A stretch of DNA of 64,000 nucleotides, taken from the NCBI RefSeq assembly GCF_006829085.1, contig NZ_BJTC01000013.1, forward strand, positions 62,001 to 126,000, read 5' to 3'. Positions 54,036 to 62,081 of the stretch are shown piece after piece (the first letter of the stretch is position 1; every line of letters begins with the position of its first letter). Made by a program: the position numbers and the translations under genes. The notes beneath the pieces were generated by a model, which ran no database searches, was not told the DNA's origin, and saw nothing but the letters and a program-made list of their open reading frames with translations. This DNA comes from Chryseobacterium sp. ON_d1 (GTDB taxonomy: Bacteria; Bacteroidota; Bacteroidia; Flavobacteriales; Weeksellaceae).

Positions 54036-54788
54036 ATGGTATTGTTGACGTTTAACATCACTTGTATTGAAGCTGAAGTAAAAAAAGGCTTCCGGATTGC
54101 CGATGAAGAGCGATTGAAAATCATAGAAAATAATACCAAAGCAATTCTTAGAATTTTAGATATTCATGATATCAAATCAAGTTTTTTTGTAGAGATTTCT
54201 CTTACTGAAAAACTTCAGAATTTAATAAAAGCAATTTCATCCAAAGGGCATGAAATTGCTTTTTATAATAAAGGTTCAAATCCTGAAGAAATTGAAAATG
54301 CCAAAAAGAATATTCAGGATCTGCTGGAAAAACAGATCAGGGGAATCCGCCAGAAAGATATGAAAGTTCCACAGGATATTTTGAAGCTGATGGAGTTTAA
54401 TTATGTTTCTAATATTGATAATGCCAATATTCTTTTTCCATTCAAAAGACTCAAAAGAGATACGGAAATTACAGAAGAAGACGGGCTGAGTATTGTGCCA
54501 GAGAGTATCTCTCCTTACAGTCAGCTTCCCTATAATGATTTTGTGTTCCAGATCCTGCCGATGAAATATTATCAGAATATGGTGCTGGAAACTTTGCAGA
54601 ATGAAGAGTTTGTATTGATCTACCTGAATGCATGGCAGTTTACGGACTTCAAGCAATACCGTTTTGATATTCCTTTTTACCGGAGCTTATTTTCGGGCAA
54701 AAAAATGGAGGACAAATTAGATGCCCTCCTTACTTTTCTCAATGAAAGGGAAATGGCTACTTCCCGTATGAAAGATTATATATTTTAG
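54036..54788 (+). CDS. Polysaccharide deacetylase-like protein, probably inactive
   Basis: 250 residues. The overall pattern follows bacterial NodB-type deacetylases: start LLTFNITCIEAEVKKGFRIADEERLKI, SSFFVEISL, and GHEIAFYNKGSNPEEIENA. The expected Asp of the metal site (FDVEE in relatives) reads FNITC, and the expected HxxxH pattern after GHEI is missing (AFYNKGS). So it is probably a pseudoenzyme. It is a monocistronic plus-strand gene ending in the heptamer array at 54783. Confidence 0.7.
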   Translation: MVLLTFNITCIEAEVKKGFRIADEERLKIIENNTKAILRILDIHDIKSSFFVEISLTEKLQNLIKAISSKGHEIAFYNKGSNPEEIENAKKNIQDLLEKQIRGIRQKDMKVPQDILKLMEFNYVSNIDNANILFPFKRLKRDTEITEEDGLSIVPESISPYSQLPYNDFVFQILPMKYYQNMVLETLQNEEFVLIYLNAWQFTDFKQYRFDIPFYRSLFSGKKMEDKLDALLTFLNEREMATSRMKDYIF

Positions 54789-54958
54789 GTGATAGGTTGC
54801 AAATATCAGGTGCCAGGTTGTAGGGATTAGGTAAAGGGTTTAAGGTTTGATGTTTGATGTTTGATGTTTGATGTTGTGTGTAGCACGTAACCCGGAATAA
54901 ACTAACTCGCAACCAAACAACCAGCAACCAATAACCTGTATCCGAGCCCTGCATCTCT
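54783..54958. repeat. 7-bp-period array with inverted right arm, overlapping two stop codons
   Basis: The left arm (54783-54880) has 14 in-phase heptamers around TTTAAGG and TTGTAGG, with four exact TTTGATG units at 54846-54873; its first unit includes the upstream TAG stop. The right arm (54904-54958) carries about seven inverted-type units around GCAACCA, with one 8-bp step, and reaches the stop codon of the minus-strand phosphoesterase (54957-54959). Confidence 0.82.
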
Positions 54959-56162
54959 AGCTCAATTCAAAAAGCGTAATCTCAGGCAATACACCCACTC
55001 TTCCCGGATATCCCAATACTCCGAATCCTCTGTTGACATACAGGAGTTTTCCTTCGCTTTCATATAGGTCGGCCCATTTTGGGTATTTGTATTGGACTGG
55101 CGACCATTTCACGTTTTTAAGATCCAGACCAAACTGCATTCCATGGGTATGCCCTGAAAGGGTTAAATGAATGTTTGCAGGGTGTTTTTTTACCACATAA
55201 TCAAAGTGAGTGGGGTCATGGCTCATCAGGATCTTCGTGGCAGATTCCGGTACATCCTTTAAAGCGTCATCGATTTTTCCGAATTGTGGAAATGGTTTCA
55301 ATCCCCAGTTCTCAACACCTAGAATATAGAGTTTTTCACCGTTTTTTTCAATAACTCTGTGCTCGTTTCTCAGCATGTCAAATCCAGCCTGTTTTTCATA
55401 GCCAATCAGTGTGTCGAGGTTTTCCTTTTTGGCAGCAGGTGATTCCCAGGTTACATAATCCCCATAATCGTGATTGCCTAAGACCGCAAACTTGCCATCT
55501 TTAGCCTTGATTTTAGAAAACAGAGGAATAAACGGTTTGAATTCATCGGCAACATTATTCACCATATCTCCGGTAAACAGGACCAGATCAGGTTTCTGTT
55601 CATTGATCAGCTCAATAGCATGCTCTAATTTGCCGGGATCAGAGAAACTTCCGCTATGAACATCGGAAATCTGGATGATTTTATAGCCTTTGAAGCTTTT
55701 CGGAAGATTGGCAAAGTTTACTCTTACCCTTCTGACTTTATGTCTGTACTTTCCAAACGTGATTCCGTCTATGAAAAGAGCAGAAAGAACCCCGCTCATT
55801 CCTAATCCGACAAGACTCAGGAATTTTCGTCTTTCCGGGAAGAAGTTTTCTGAAGGTTGGGAAAAACCTATCAGATAGCCTCCGATTCTGATGATGTCAT
55901 CAATCAATAAAAACAGGACCACGAAAATTTTCGGAAGGATAAAAATCAAAAATAATGAAATCATGATCTGGGCCCTTACCATGCTTCTGTCTGATCTTTG
56001 GTAATGGGTGACTTCATAAGCAAAGATTCCATACACGGCTAATGATATAATCCAATATCCGATTTTGATCCACGGGTTGTCAGTAAGTGTTCTGACGGCC
56101 TGATAAATATATACTTCCAAAAACAGGAAGATTCCGGCGATAATTAAAAAATTCTTTTGCAT
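54957..56162 (-). CDS. Membrane-bound metallophosphoesterase
   Basis: 401 residues. Four N-terminal membrane helices (about 1-130) precede a calcineurin-like domain with all metal motifs: IIQISDVHSGSF, LVLFTGDMVNN, FAVLGNHDYGDYV, LMSHDPTHFD and LTLSGHTHGMQFG. It resembles YkoQ/YaeI-type phosphodiesterases; the substrate is unknown. It is downstream of the KAS III gene but separated by a terminator (56171-56204). Confidence 0.9.
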   Translation of the reverse strand: MQKNFLIIAGIFLFLEVYIYQAVRTLTDNPWIKIGYWIISLAVYGIFAYEVTHYQRSDRSMVRAQIMISLFLIFILPKIFVVLFLLIDDIIRIGGYLIGFSQPSENFFPERRKFLSLVGLGMSGVLSALFIDGITFGKYRHKVRRVRVNFANLPKSFKGYKIIQISDVHSGSFSDPGKLEHAIELINEQKPDLVLFTGDMVNNVADEFKPFIPLFSKIKAKDGKFAVLGNHDYGDYVTWESPAAKKENLDTLIGYEKQAGFDMLRNEHRVIEKNGEKLYILGVENWGLKPFPQFGKIDDALKDVPESATKILMSHDPTHFDYVVKKHPANIHLTLSGHTHGMQFGLDLKNVKWSPVQYKYPKWADLYESEGKLLYVNRGFGVLGYPGRVGVLPEITLFELS

Positions 56163-56170
56163 GTCTGATC

Positions 56171-56204
56171 AAAAAAAGCACAAAGAATAACTTCCCTGTG
56201 CTTT
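56171..56204 (-). terminator. Terminator of the KAS III-like gene
   Basis: AAAGCACA/TGTGCTTT stem with a T-run on the minus strand, about 24 bp after the stop codon. Confidence 0.85.
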
Positions 56205-56227
56205 ATATTTTTGTTTATTAAATATTA

Positions 56228-57295
56228 TTAAGGAAATCTGTAAACGATAGCATTGATATTCATTCCGGCACCTACCGAAGTCATCACAATGTTACCTTTT
56301 TCTTTAAACGATTGACCCTCCATTTTTCCTTTAATTATTAAGTCATACATGGTAGGAATCGTTGCTACAGAAGTGTTTCCGAAATCCTGGATCGTCATAG
56401 GAGAGATGGCATGATCGTATTCTTTCACATCATAAAGCTTGTGAAGTCTTTCAATCATTGCATAATCCATTTTAGCATTTGCCTGGTGAATTAAGATTTT
56501 GTCTATATCTTCAATAGAAAGACCGGCATCGGTAATGGTATCCTTGATGGCAACCGGTACATTTTTCAGAGCGTATTCATAGATTTTTCTTCCTAACATT
56601 CTTACATACAGACGTCTCTGGTCAACTTCTTTATTGATGGAAGGAGCGTTTTCAAGATAGTTCAGTTCCGGACCATTGTCACAGATGGTATTGTGAGCGA
56701 TAATTCCCACATTTTCTTCATCTGTTGCTTTTACGACTACAGCTCCTGCGCCGTCAGCAAAGATCATTCTGTTTCTGTCATGCGGATCTGTTACACGGCT
56801 TAAGGTTTCACCTCCTATGACCAGAATCGTTTTGGCTACCTTGGCTTTGATCAGGTTATCTGCCAGAATCATGGCTTCTACCCATCCAGGGCATCCGAAA
56901 AGCATATCGTAGGTTACGCACTTTCTGTTTTTGATTCCCAGTTTGTTCTTCACTCTCGCTGCCATGGTAGGCATAAAATCAGCATATCCGTGTTCAGTAA
57001 CCTCCCCGAAATTGCTTGCGTAAATAATATAATCCAGATCCTCACCGTCTACTTTTGCATCTTCAAGAGCAATTTTTGCAGCTTCATAACCGATTTGTGA
57101 GTTGGAAAGATGATCCTCAATGAATCTCCTGTTTTCGATTTCTGTAATCTCTACAAATTTCGCAATGGTTTCTTCCACAGGCTTTTCAATCTTTACTCCG
57201 TCTTCAGTGTAGAACTCAGAATTCATGAAGTAATCTCTACCAATAACTCTGTTCGGAATATAACATCCAGAGCCAATAATGATCGTATTCGGCAT
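56228..57295 (-). CDS. 3-oxoacyl-ACP synthase III family protein
   Basis: 355 residues. The thiolase fold's catalytic triad is visible: Cys in DMLFGCPGWVEAMI, His in LIHQANAKMDYAMI, and Asn in DFGNTSVATIP. Length and sequence suggest a FabH paralogue rather than the housekeeping FabH (about 330 residues), so it may start branched or secondary fatty acids. A minus-strand -7 box TAACTTTG lies at plus-strand 57322-57329, divergent from the next gene. Confidence 0.9.
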   Translation of the reverse strand: MPNTIIIGSGCYIPNRVIGRDYFMNSEFYTEDGVKIEKPVEETIAKFVEITEIENRRFIEDHLSNSQIGYEAAKIALEDAKVDGEDLDYIIYASNFGEVTEHGYADFMPTMAARVKNKLGIKNRKCVTYDMLFGCPGWVEAMILADNLIKAKVAKTILVIGGETLSRVTDPHDRNRMIFADGAGAVVVKATDEENVGIIAHNTICDNGPELNYLENAPSINKEVDQRRLYVRMLGRKIYEYALKNVPVAIKDTITDAGLSIEDIDKILIHQANAKMDYAMIERLHKLYDVKEYDHAISPMTIQDFGNTSVATIPTMYDLIIKGKMEGQSFKEKGNIVMTSVGAGMNINAIVYRFP

Positions 57296-57366
57296 TCGTT
57301 TATATGATTTTTTTAAAGTTGCAAAGTTAATAATTAATATTAATAACGGAGAATTAAAAATATTAT

Positions 57367-57374
57367 TAAATTTG
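57367..57374 (+). promoter_or_regulatory. -7 box of the 57397 gene
   Basis: TAAATTTG, 22 bp before the ATG, divergent from the promoter of the KAS III-like gene. Confidence 0.55.
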
Positions 57375-57396
57375 CAAAAATTGTACTTTACAATCT

Positions 57397-57966
57397 ATGA
57401 AAAACAACTCATCCTTAAAAGGCTTACTTATTGCAGCTGTGGCGTTTATCGTTGCCTTTGGGATCTACTTCCTTTTTTTAGCCAAGAAGAATTATTATGT
57501 TGTAGATAATCCTACCCCGAACACTTATTATTTCAAGATCAATAACGGATCTGAAGGAATTATATCTGCGGGGCAGTATGTGCATGTGGATCTGAATAAA
57601 GGGAAAAACTCTATTCAGGTTTTTGATCAGAATAAAAAAATGCTTTATGATTCAGCATTTGAAGTGAATAAACTTCGTGGTCTGATCAATATTACACACC
57701 AGGATTACTATATCAATGATCAGTATTACGGGTACAACCTTAAAAAAGATTCATTACTGGCAGCCCTTGATAAAACGGTTATTGACGGAAAAGATTATTA
57801 CGGAGGAGCGAAACGCTTCAATAAGCTTTATACAGAAGATTTTTATTACAATGTAGATGAGGACTATGATCAATTGATCAAAAATATCCAGAAAGTGGAA
57901 TCAAGATCCAAAATCTTCAGAAAGCAGGATTACCTAAATTATTACAAAGAATATTACAAGTTTTAA
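57397..57966 (+). CDS. Hypothetical single-span membrane protein
   Basis: 189 residues with one membrane helix (about 8-28). A soluble, Tyr- and Lys-rich domain follows, with YYFKINNGSEGIISAGQYVHVDLNKGKNSIQVFDQNKK of beta-sandwich character. No family is recognised. It is 3 bp before the ubiE/menG gene and probably in the same operon. Confidence 0.75.
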   Translation: MKNNSSLKGLLIAAVAFIVAFGIYFLFLAKKNYYVVDNPTPNTYYFKINNGSEGIISAGQYVHVDLNKGKNSIQVFDQNKKMLYDSAFEVNKLRGLINITHQDYYINDQYYGYNLKKDSLLAALDKTVIDGKDYYGGAKRFNKLYTEDFYYNVDEDYDQLIKNIQKVESRSKIFRKQDYLNYYKEYYKF

Positions 57967-57969
57967 GTT

Positions 57970-58701
57970 TTGACAAAAGATATCACCAAAGTTACTCCCT
58001 ACAATTCAGAGGCTACAAAAAAAAGCCAGGTAGAGGATATGTTCGACAACATCGCACCGAAGTATGACCTTCTGAACCATGTTCTATCCATGAAAATTGA
58101 CGTTTTATGGAGAAATAAACTGGTAAAATGGATGAAAAATGATAATCCGCAGGAAGTACTGGATGTGGCTACAGGAACGGGAGATCTTGCAATTACCATT
58201 GAAAAAGGAACCGGTTCCAAAGTAGTTGGATTAGATTTATCACAACAAATGCTGAATGTTGGCGTTATTAAAATAAAAAAACTTAAATTAGACGGCAAAA
58301 TTTCCATGCAAAAAGGAGATGCTGAAAATTTACCCTTCGAGGACAATAGATTTGATGCTGTTTCCGTTGCATTTGGAGTTAGGAATTTTGAAAACCTTAC
58401 CAAAGGTTTGGCAGAGTTAAGAAGAGTAGTTAAAGATAACAAGAGTGTTTATATACTGGAGTTTTCAAAGGTTGAGGGTTTCATGGGACCATTTTATATG
58501 TTTTATTTCAAAAATATATTACCTGCAATAGGCAGACTGGTTTCCAAGGATAATAGGGCATATACATACCTTCCGGATTCTGTAAATGCTTTTCCTTTCG
58601 GGGAGAAGATGAAGCAAATTCTTTTAGATACGGGATTTAAGAAAGTTGAATATAAAAAATTAAGTTTAGGTATAGCCACAATTTATAAAGCAACAAAGTA
58701 A
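57970..58701 (+). CDS. ubiE: Demethylmenaquinone methyltransferase
   Basis: 243 residues starting at a TTG. MFDNIAPKYDLLNHVLSMKIDVLWRNKL, VLDVATGTGDLAI (SAM motif I), FDAVSVAFGVRNFENLTKGL and IYKATK are the UbiE/MenG pattern. In flavobacteria, which use menaquinone, it should act as MenG, methylating demethylmenaquinone. No in-frame ATG precedes the family's conserved N-terminus. The gene upstream is 3 bp away and porT is 3 bp downstream. Confidence 0.95.
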   Translation: MTKDITKVTPYNSEATKKSQVEDMFDNIAPKYDLLNHVLSMKIDVLWRNKLVKWMKNDNPQEVLDVATGTGDLAITIEKGTGSKVVGLDLSQQMLNVGVIKIKKLKLDGKISMQKGDAENLPFEDNRFDAVSVAFGVRNFENLTKGLAELRRVVKDNKSVYILEFSKVEGFMGPFYMFYFKNILPAIGRLVSKDNRAYTYLPDSVNAFPFGEKMKQILLDTGFKKVEYKKLSLGIATIYKATK

Positions 58702-58704
58702 CCT

Positions 58705-59487
58705 ATGAATAAATTTCTATTAAAAGCACTGGTTTTAACCTCAGTAAATGTTGCCGTTTTTGCAAACGCGCAATTCAGAACCCGAAACAGAATGGATAAG
58801 TTGGAGGATTTCGACGAACAGAAATTCAGTTGGGGGTTTTATTTGAACGGGAACAGACTGGATTACCGCATTGTTTTGCATCCGAAATACGGGATGAATG
58901 ATAATGAAAACCTTGTTACCTCTAAGGAAAGTTATAGTTTCGGTGCCGGGCTTATTGCAAAATGGAGACTGAATGACTATCTTGACGTAAGAATAGAGCC
59001 AGGTTTACAGTTTGCACAAAGACAGTTGACTTTTAATACTCAATCCAATGATATTTATGCAGGCGGATCTTTGACCAACGATCCCTTTATGCCATTCCCT
59101 TTACAGGAAAAGGATAAAGTAAGAGAAATTAAATCTACTTTGATTGATATTCCGGTACTTTTGGAACTTCACGGACAAAGATGGTACAACTCAAGACCCT
59201 ATGTTGCAGCAGGGGTGAACTATGTAGTAAACCTTCAGTCTAATGCAACTTCTACAGATGATAACATGCAGGGGATTTTCAGATCTACCACCCACAATTT
59301 TGCATGGTCTGCAGAAATGGGAATTCAGTTTTATTTCAACAAATTCAAACTGACTCCCGCTATCAGAGGAACATTCTTCATGAACAACGAAAAAGTGGCT
59401 GATAATGCCACTACACCTCCTTACTGGTCTTCTGCTATTTCTACATTGCAGACAAGAGCCGTAATGTTTGTTCTGAAATTTGAATAA
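58705..59487 (+). CDS. porT: Type IX secretion protein PorT
   Basis: 260 residues. A signal peptide ends FANAQ. The body is a beta-barrel-type outer-membrane protein: KFSWGFYLNGNRLDYRIVLHPKYG, YSFGAGLIAKWRLNDYLDVRIEPGLQF and AWSAEMGIQFYFNKFKLTPAIRGTFF match the PorT family. PorT is needed for T9SS function, and this window contains two T9SS-sorted proteins. The ubiE-porT order is, as I recall, common in flavobacteria. Confidence 0.88.
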   Translation: MNKFLLKALVLTSVNVAVFANAQFRTRNRMDKLEDFDEQKFSWGFYLNGNRLDYRIVLHPKYGMNDNENLVTSKESYSFGAGLIAKWRLNDYLDVRIEPGLQFAQRQLTFNTQSNDIYAGGSLTNDPFMPFPLQEKDKVREIKSTLIDIPVLLELHGQRWYNSRPYVAAGVNYVVNLQSNATSTDDNMQGIFRSTTHNFAWSAEMGIQFYFNKFKLTPAIRGTFFMNNEKVADNATTPPYWSSAISTLQTRAVMFVLKFE

Positions 59488-59508
59488 AAAAAATTATTAA
59501 AAATACAT

Positions 59509-59535
59509 AGGAGGTGCATCAGTACCTCCTTTTTT
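59509..59535 (+). terminator. porT terminator
   Basis: AGGAGGT/ACCTCCT stem around an 8-nt loop, followed by TTTTT. Confidence 0.88.
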
Positions 59536-59566
59536 GTTAGTATATCAAAATATAGAGCGTTTTATT

Positions 59567-59596
59567 TTTGTTAGTGTTATTATTTTTTTATTTTTG
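59567..59596 (+). promoter_or_regulatory. Promoter of the coiled-coil/zapA operon
   Basis: TTTG (59567-59570) and TATTTTTG (59589-59596), spaced by 18 bp. It lies between the porT terminator and the ATG at 59624 and decides the start of that gene. Confidence 0.72.
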
Positions 59597-59623
59597 CTTT
59601 TAGTTAGAATATACAAACCTGAA

Positions 59624-59926
59624 ATGCTTCAAGATTTAGAAAACAATTTTTCAGAACTAGAGAGAAAGATTTCGACTCTGCAGAAGAACTATAAAAATCT
59701 TACGGAAAATTTAAAAGAATTAAGTATTGAGCATGAAGAACTGAAGAAGAAATATGATGAGGAAAGAAGAAAAAATCAGGTATTAGCAGAAGAACAAAAA
59801 AATATAAAACTTTATTCAGCAATATCAGGAAATCCTGAACACAATAGGTTAATGAAAAACCATATCAACAGATTGGTGAAAGAGATTGATTTCTGTATTG
59901 CTCAGCTTCAAAACAGTGGATTATAA
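59624..59926 (+). CDS. Coiled-coil protein preceding zapA
   Basis: 100 residues from the ATG at 59624; a longer TTG reading from 59534 (with a hydrophobic helix) would start in the porT terminator and upstream of the promoter. The protein is almost entirely heptad-repeat coiled coil (ENNFSELERKISTLQKNYKNLTENLKELSIEHEELKKKYDEE), with a globular-looking C-terminus NHINRLVKEIDFCIAQL. It may be a ZapB-like partner of ZapA, because it overlaps the next start by one base (TAATG). That partnership is an inference. Confidence 0.75.
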   Translation: MLQDLENNFSELERKISTLQKNYKNLTENLKELSIEHEELKKKYDEERRKNQVLAEEQKNIKLYSAISGNPEHNRLMKNHINRLVKEIDFCIAQLQNSGL

Positions 59927-60213
59927 TGGAGATAAGGAGAATTACCGTCAACATTGCAGGAAGAGTGTATCCGCTGAACGTACCGGCAGCAGAGGAAGAA
60001 ACTTTGCGTAAAGTAGGGAAGCAGATCGAGAATATGATTAAAGATTTTGAACAGAACTTCGATGTAAGAGATAAACAGGATGCTTTAGCAATGTGTGCCC
60101 TTAAACTTGGGACCAATGCAGAAGTGGTTTCTCTTAACTACGAGAAAAATATTAATTCTACCAACGAAAGATTAACGCAGATTAATCAGTCGTTGAATGA
60201 AATCGGGAAATAG
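59926..60213 (+). CDS. zapA: Cell division protein ZapA
   Basis: 95 residues. The N-terminal RRITVNIAGRVYPLNVPAAEEETLRKVGKQIENMIKDF and the middle RDKQDALAMCALKLGTNAEVV match the ZapA family, which cross-links FtsZ filaments. It is translationally coupled to the coiled-coil gene. A 6S RNA follows, as in many proteobacteria. Confidence 0.92.
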   Translation: MEIRRITVNIAGRVYPLNVPAAEEETLRKVGKQIENMIKDFEQNFDVRDKQDALAMCALKLGTNAEVVSLNYEKNINSTNERLTQINQSLNEIGK

Positions 60214-60229
60214 ATTTTTTTTCCTGAAA

Positions 60230-60405
60230 AATTACTGCCTACAATAATTCTAACACATTAAAGGTAAACTCAACGCTAAACAATTACCGAACAAATGTCC
60301 ATTGAATGGCGTGCCAGACTTCCGGATTACAGACAGTGGAAATCAGTTCAAATCGTGTTGATTAGGAGTTTACTCTCAATCTCTGGATTATTGTAGGCTT
60401 TTTTT
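60230..60405 (+). ncRNA. ssrS: 6S RNA (6S-Flavo type)
   Basis: A long, largely double-stranded hairpin. The closing stem GCCTACAATAAT (60237-60248) with ATTATTGTAGGC (60387-60398) is a perfect 12 bp. Further in, GGTAAACTC pairs with GAGTTTACT, leaving an internal bubble between the two stems. The 3' end has a T-run. Its place between zapA and rny and its size (about 165 nt) fit the 6S family that binds and regulates RNA polymerase. Confidence 0.88.
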
Positions 60406-60442
60406 ATTTAGATATGAATACAATTAAAACTCAATATATATT

Positions 60443-62008
60443 ATGATAGAAGTTATAGTCGGTGTTGTTTGTTTGGTAATCGGGGCTGCCGTGGGAATGT
60501 TCTTTTCCAGAAGTTCTCTGAATACTAAAGCAAAATTCATCATAGATGATGCTAAGAAAAATGCCGAAAACCTTATAGAAAAAGCTAATGTACAGGCTGA
60601 ATCCATAAAGAAAGAAAAAAACCTTCAGGCAAAGGAAAAATTCCTGGAGCTGAAATCACAGCATGATGCAGATATTCAGTCCCGTGAAAAGAAAATGCAG
60701 GAGGTTGAGAAAAGAATCAAAGACAAGGAACACAAACTGAATGACGAGCTTAGCAAGACTGGAAAACTTGAAAAAGATTTAGACAAGCAGATTGCAGACT
60801 ACGCTAAGAAGAATGAAATTCTGGAAAGAAAACAGCAGGAATTGGATATTGCAACAACTAAGAAAGTAGAAATACTTGAGAAAATCTCCAACTATACGGC
60901 TGAAGAAGCTAAAGCAGAATTGGTAGAAACCATGAGAGCTGAGGCGAAAACAAGAGCACAGGCACATGTTCAGAGCATCATGGAAGAAGCTCAGATGAAT
61001 GCCAAAAATGAAGCGAGAAAAATCGTTATTCAGACGATTCAGAGAATCGGAACCGAGCAGGCTATTGAAAATTCAGTATCCGTGTTCAACATCGAGTCTG
61101 ATGAGGTAAAAGGTAGAATTATCGGTAGAGAGGGTAGAAATATCCGTGCTTTGGAAGCGGTAACAGGAGTAGAGATCATCGTTGATGATACACCGGAAGC
61201 GATCCTTCTTTCTTGTTTCGACCCGGTAAGAAGAGAAATTGCAAGACTGTCCCTTCACAGATTGGTAACTGATGGTAGAATTCACCCGGCAAGAATCGAA
61301 GAGGTTGTTGAAAAAACAAGAAAGCAGATCGAGGAGGAAATCATTGAAGTAGGTAAAAGAACAATCATTGATCTAGGAATCCACGGATTACACCCTGAGC
61401 TGATCAAAATCGTAGGTAGAATGAAATACCGTTCTTCTTACGGACAAAATTTACTGCAGCACTCAAGAGAAGTAGCCAACATCGCTGCGACTATGGCTGC
61501 TGAATTAGGATTAAATGTAAAATTAGCAAAAAGAGCAGGTCTTTTACATGATATCGGTAAAGTTCCTGAGCAGGAATCAGAATTACCACACGCATTGTTA
61601 GGAATGCAGTGGGCTGAGAAATATGGTGAAAATCCGGAAGTTGTTAACGCAATCGGAGCGCACCACGACGAAATTGAAATGAAATCATTATTATCACCAA
61701 TCATCCAGGTTGCCGATGCCATTTCAGGAGCAAGACCGGGAGCCAGAAGACAGGTATTGGAGTCTTACATCCAGAGATTGAAAGATCTTGAATCTGCAGC
61801 ATTAAGCTTCGATGGAGTATCCAGTGCCTATGCGATCCAGGCGGGTAGAGAACTGAGAGTAATGGTAGAGAGCGGAAAAGTAAATGATGAAGTAGCTTCT
61901 CAGCTTTCTTATGATATTTCTGAGAAGATTCAGAATGAACTGACGTATCCTGGCCAGGTAAAAGTAACCGTAATCAGGGAAACGAGAGCTGTAAATATTG
62001 CCAGATAA
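60443..62008 (+). CDS. rny: Ribonuclease Y
   Basis: 521 residues, normal size. An N-terminal membrane helix, a long coiled coil (about 25-190), a KH domain (VKGRIIGREGRNIRALEAVTGVEIIVDDTP), and an HD domain (LLHDIGKVPEQESELPHALLGMQWAEKYGE and GAHHDEIEM) appear in the usual order. It is the membrane-anchored endonuclease that initiates mRNA decay. A 6S RNA gene lies just upstream. Confidence 0.97.
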   Translation: MIEVIVGVVCLVIGAAVGMFFSRSSLNTKAKFIIDDAKKNAENLIEKANVQAESIKKEKNLQAKEKFLELKSQHDADIQSREKKMQEVEKRIKDKEHKLNDELSKTGKLEKDLDKQIADYAKKNEILERKQQELDIATTKKVEILEKISNYTAEEAKAELVETMRAEAKTRAQAHVQSIMEEAQMNAKNEARKIVIQTIQRIGTEQAIENSVSVFNIESDEVKGRIIGREGRNIRALEAVTGVEIIVDDTPEAILLSCFDPVRREIARLSLHRLVTDGRIHPARIEEVVEKTRKQIEEEIIEVGKRTIIDLGIHGLHPELIKIVGRMKYRSSYGQNLLQHSREVANIAATMAAELGLNVKLAKRAGLLHDIGKVPEQESELPHALLGMQWAEKYGENPEVVNAIGAHHDEIEMKSLLSPIIQVADAISGARPGARRQVLESYIQRLKDLESAALSFDGVSSAYAIQAGRELRVMVESGKVNDEVASQLSYDISEKIQNELTYPGQVKVTVIRETRAVNIAR

Positions 62009-62032
62009 TAATCAGAAAAAGATATTTAATAA

Positions 62033-62060
62033 AAACCTTTCAAGAAATTGAAAGGTTTTT
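62033..62060 (+). terminator. rny terminator
   Basis: AACCTTTC/GAAAGGTT stem around AAGAAATT, with a T-run. Confidence 0.85.
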
Positions 62061-62081
62061 TATTTTTATCAAAACTTAAAA

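Noticed and set aside
12693..54958. The repeat arrays as CRISPR arrays
   Set aside because: Units are only 7 bp and contiguous, with no unique spacers, and there are no cas genes.
59534..59623. N-terminal hydrophobic extension of the coiled-coil protein before zapA
   Set aside because: The TTG start lies in the porT terminator and upstream of the likely promoter, so the ATG at 59624 is preferred.
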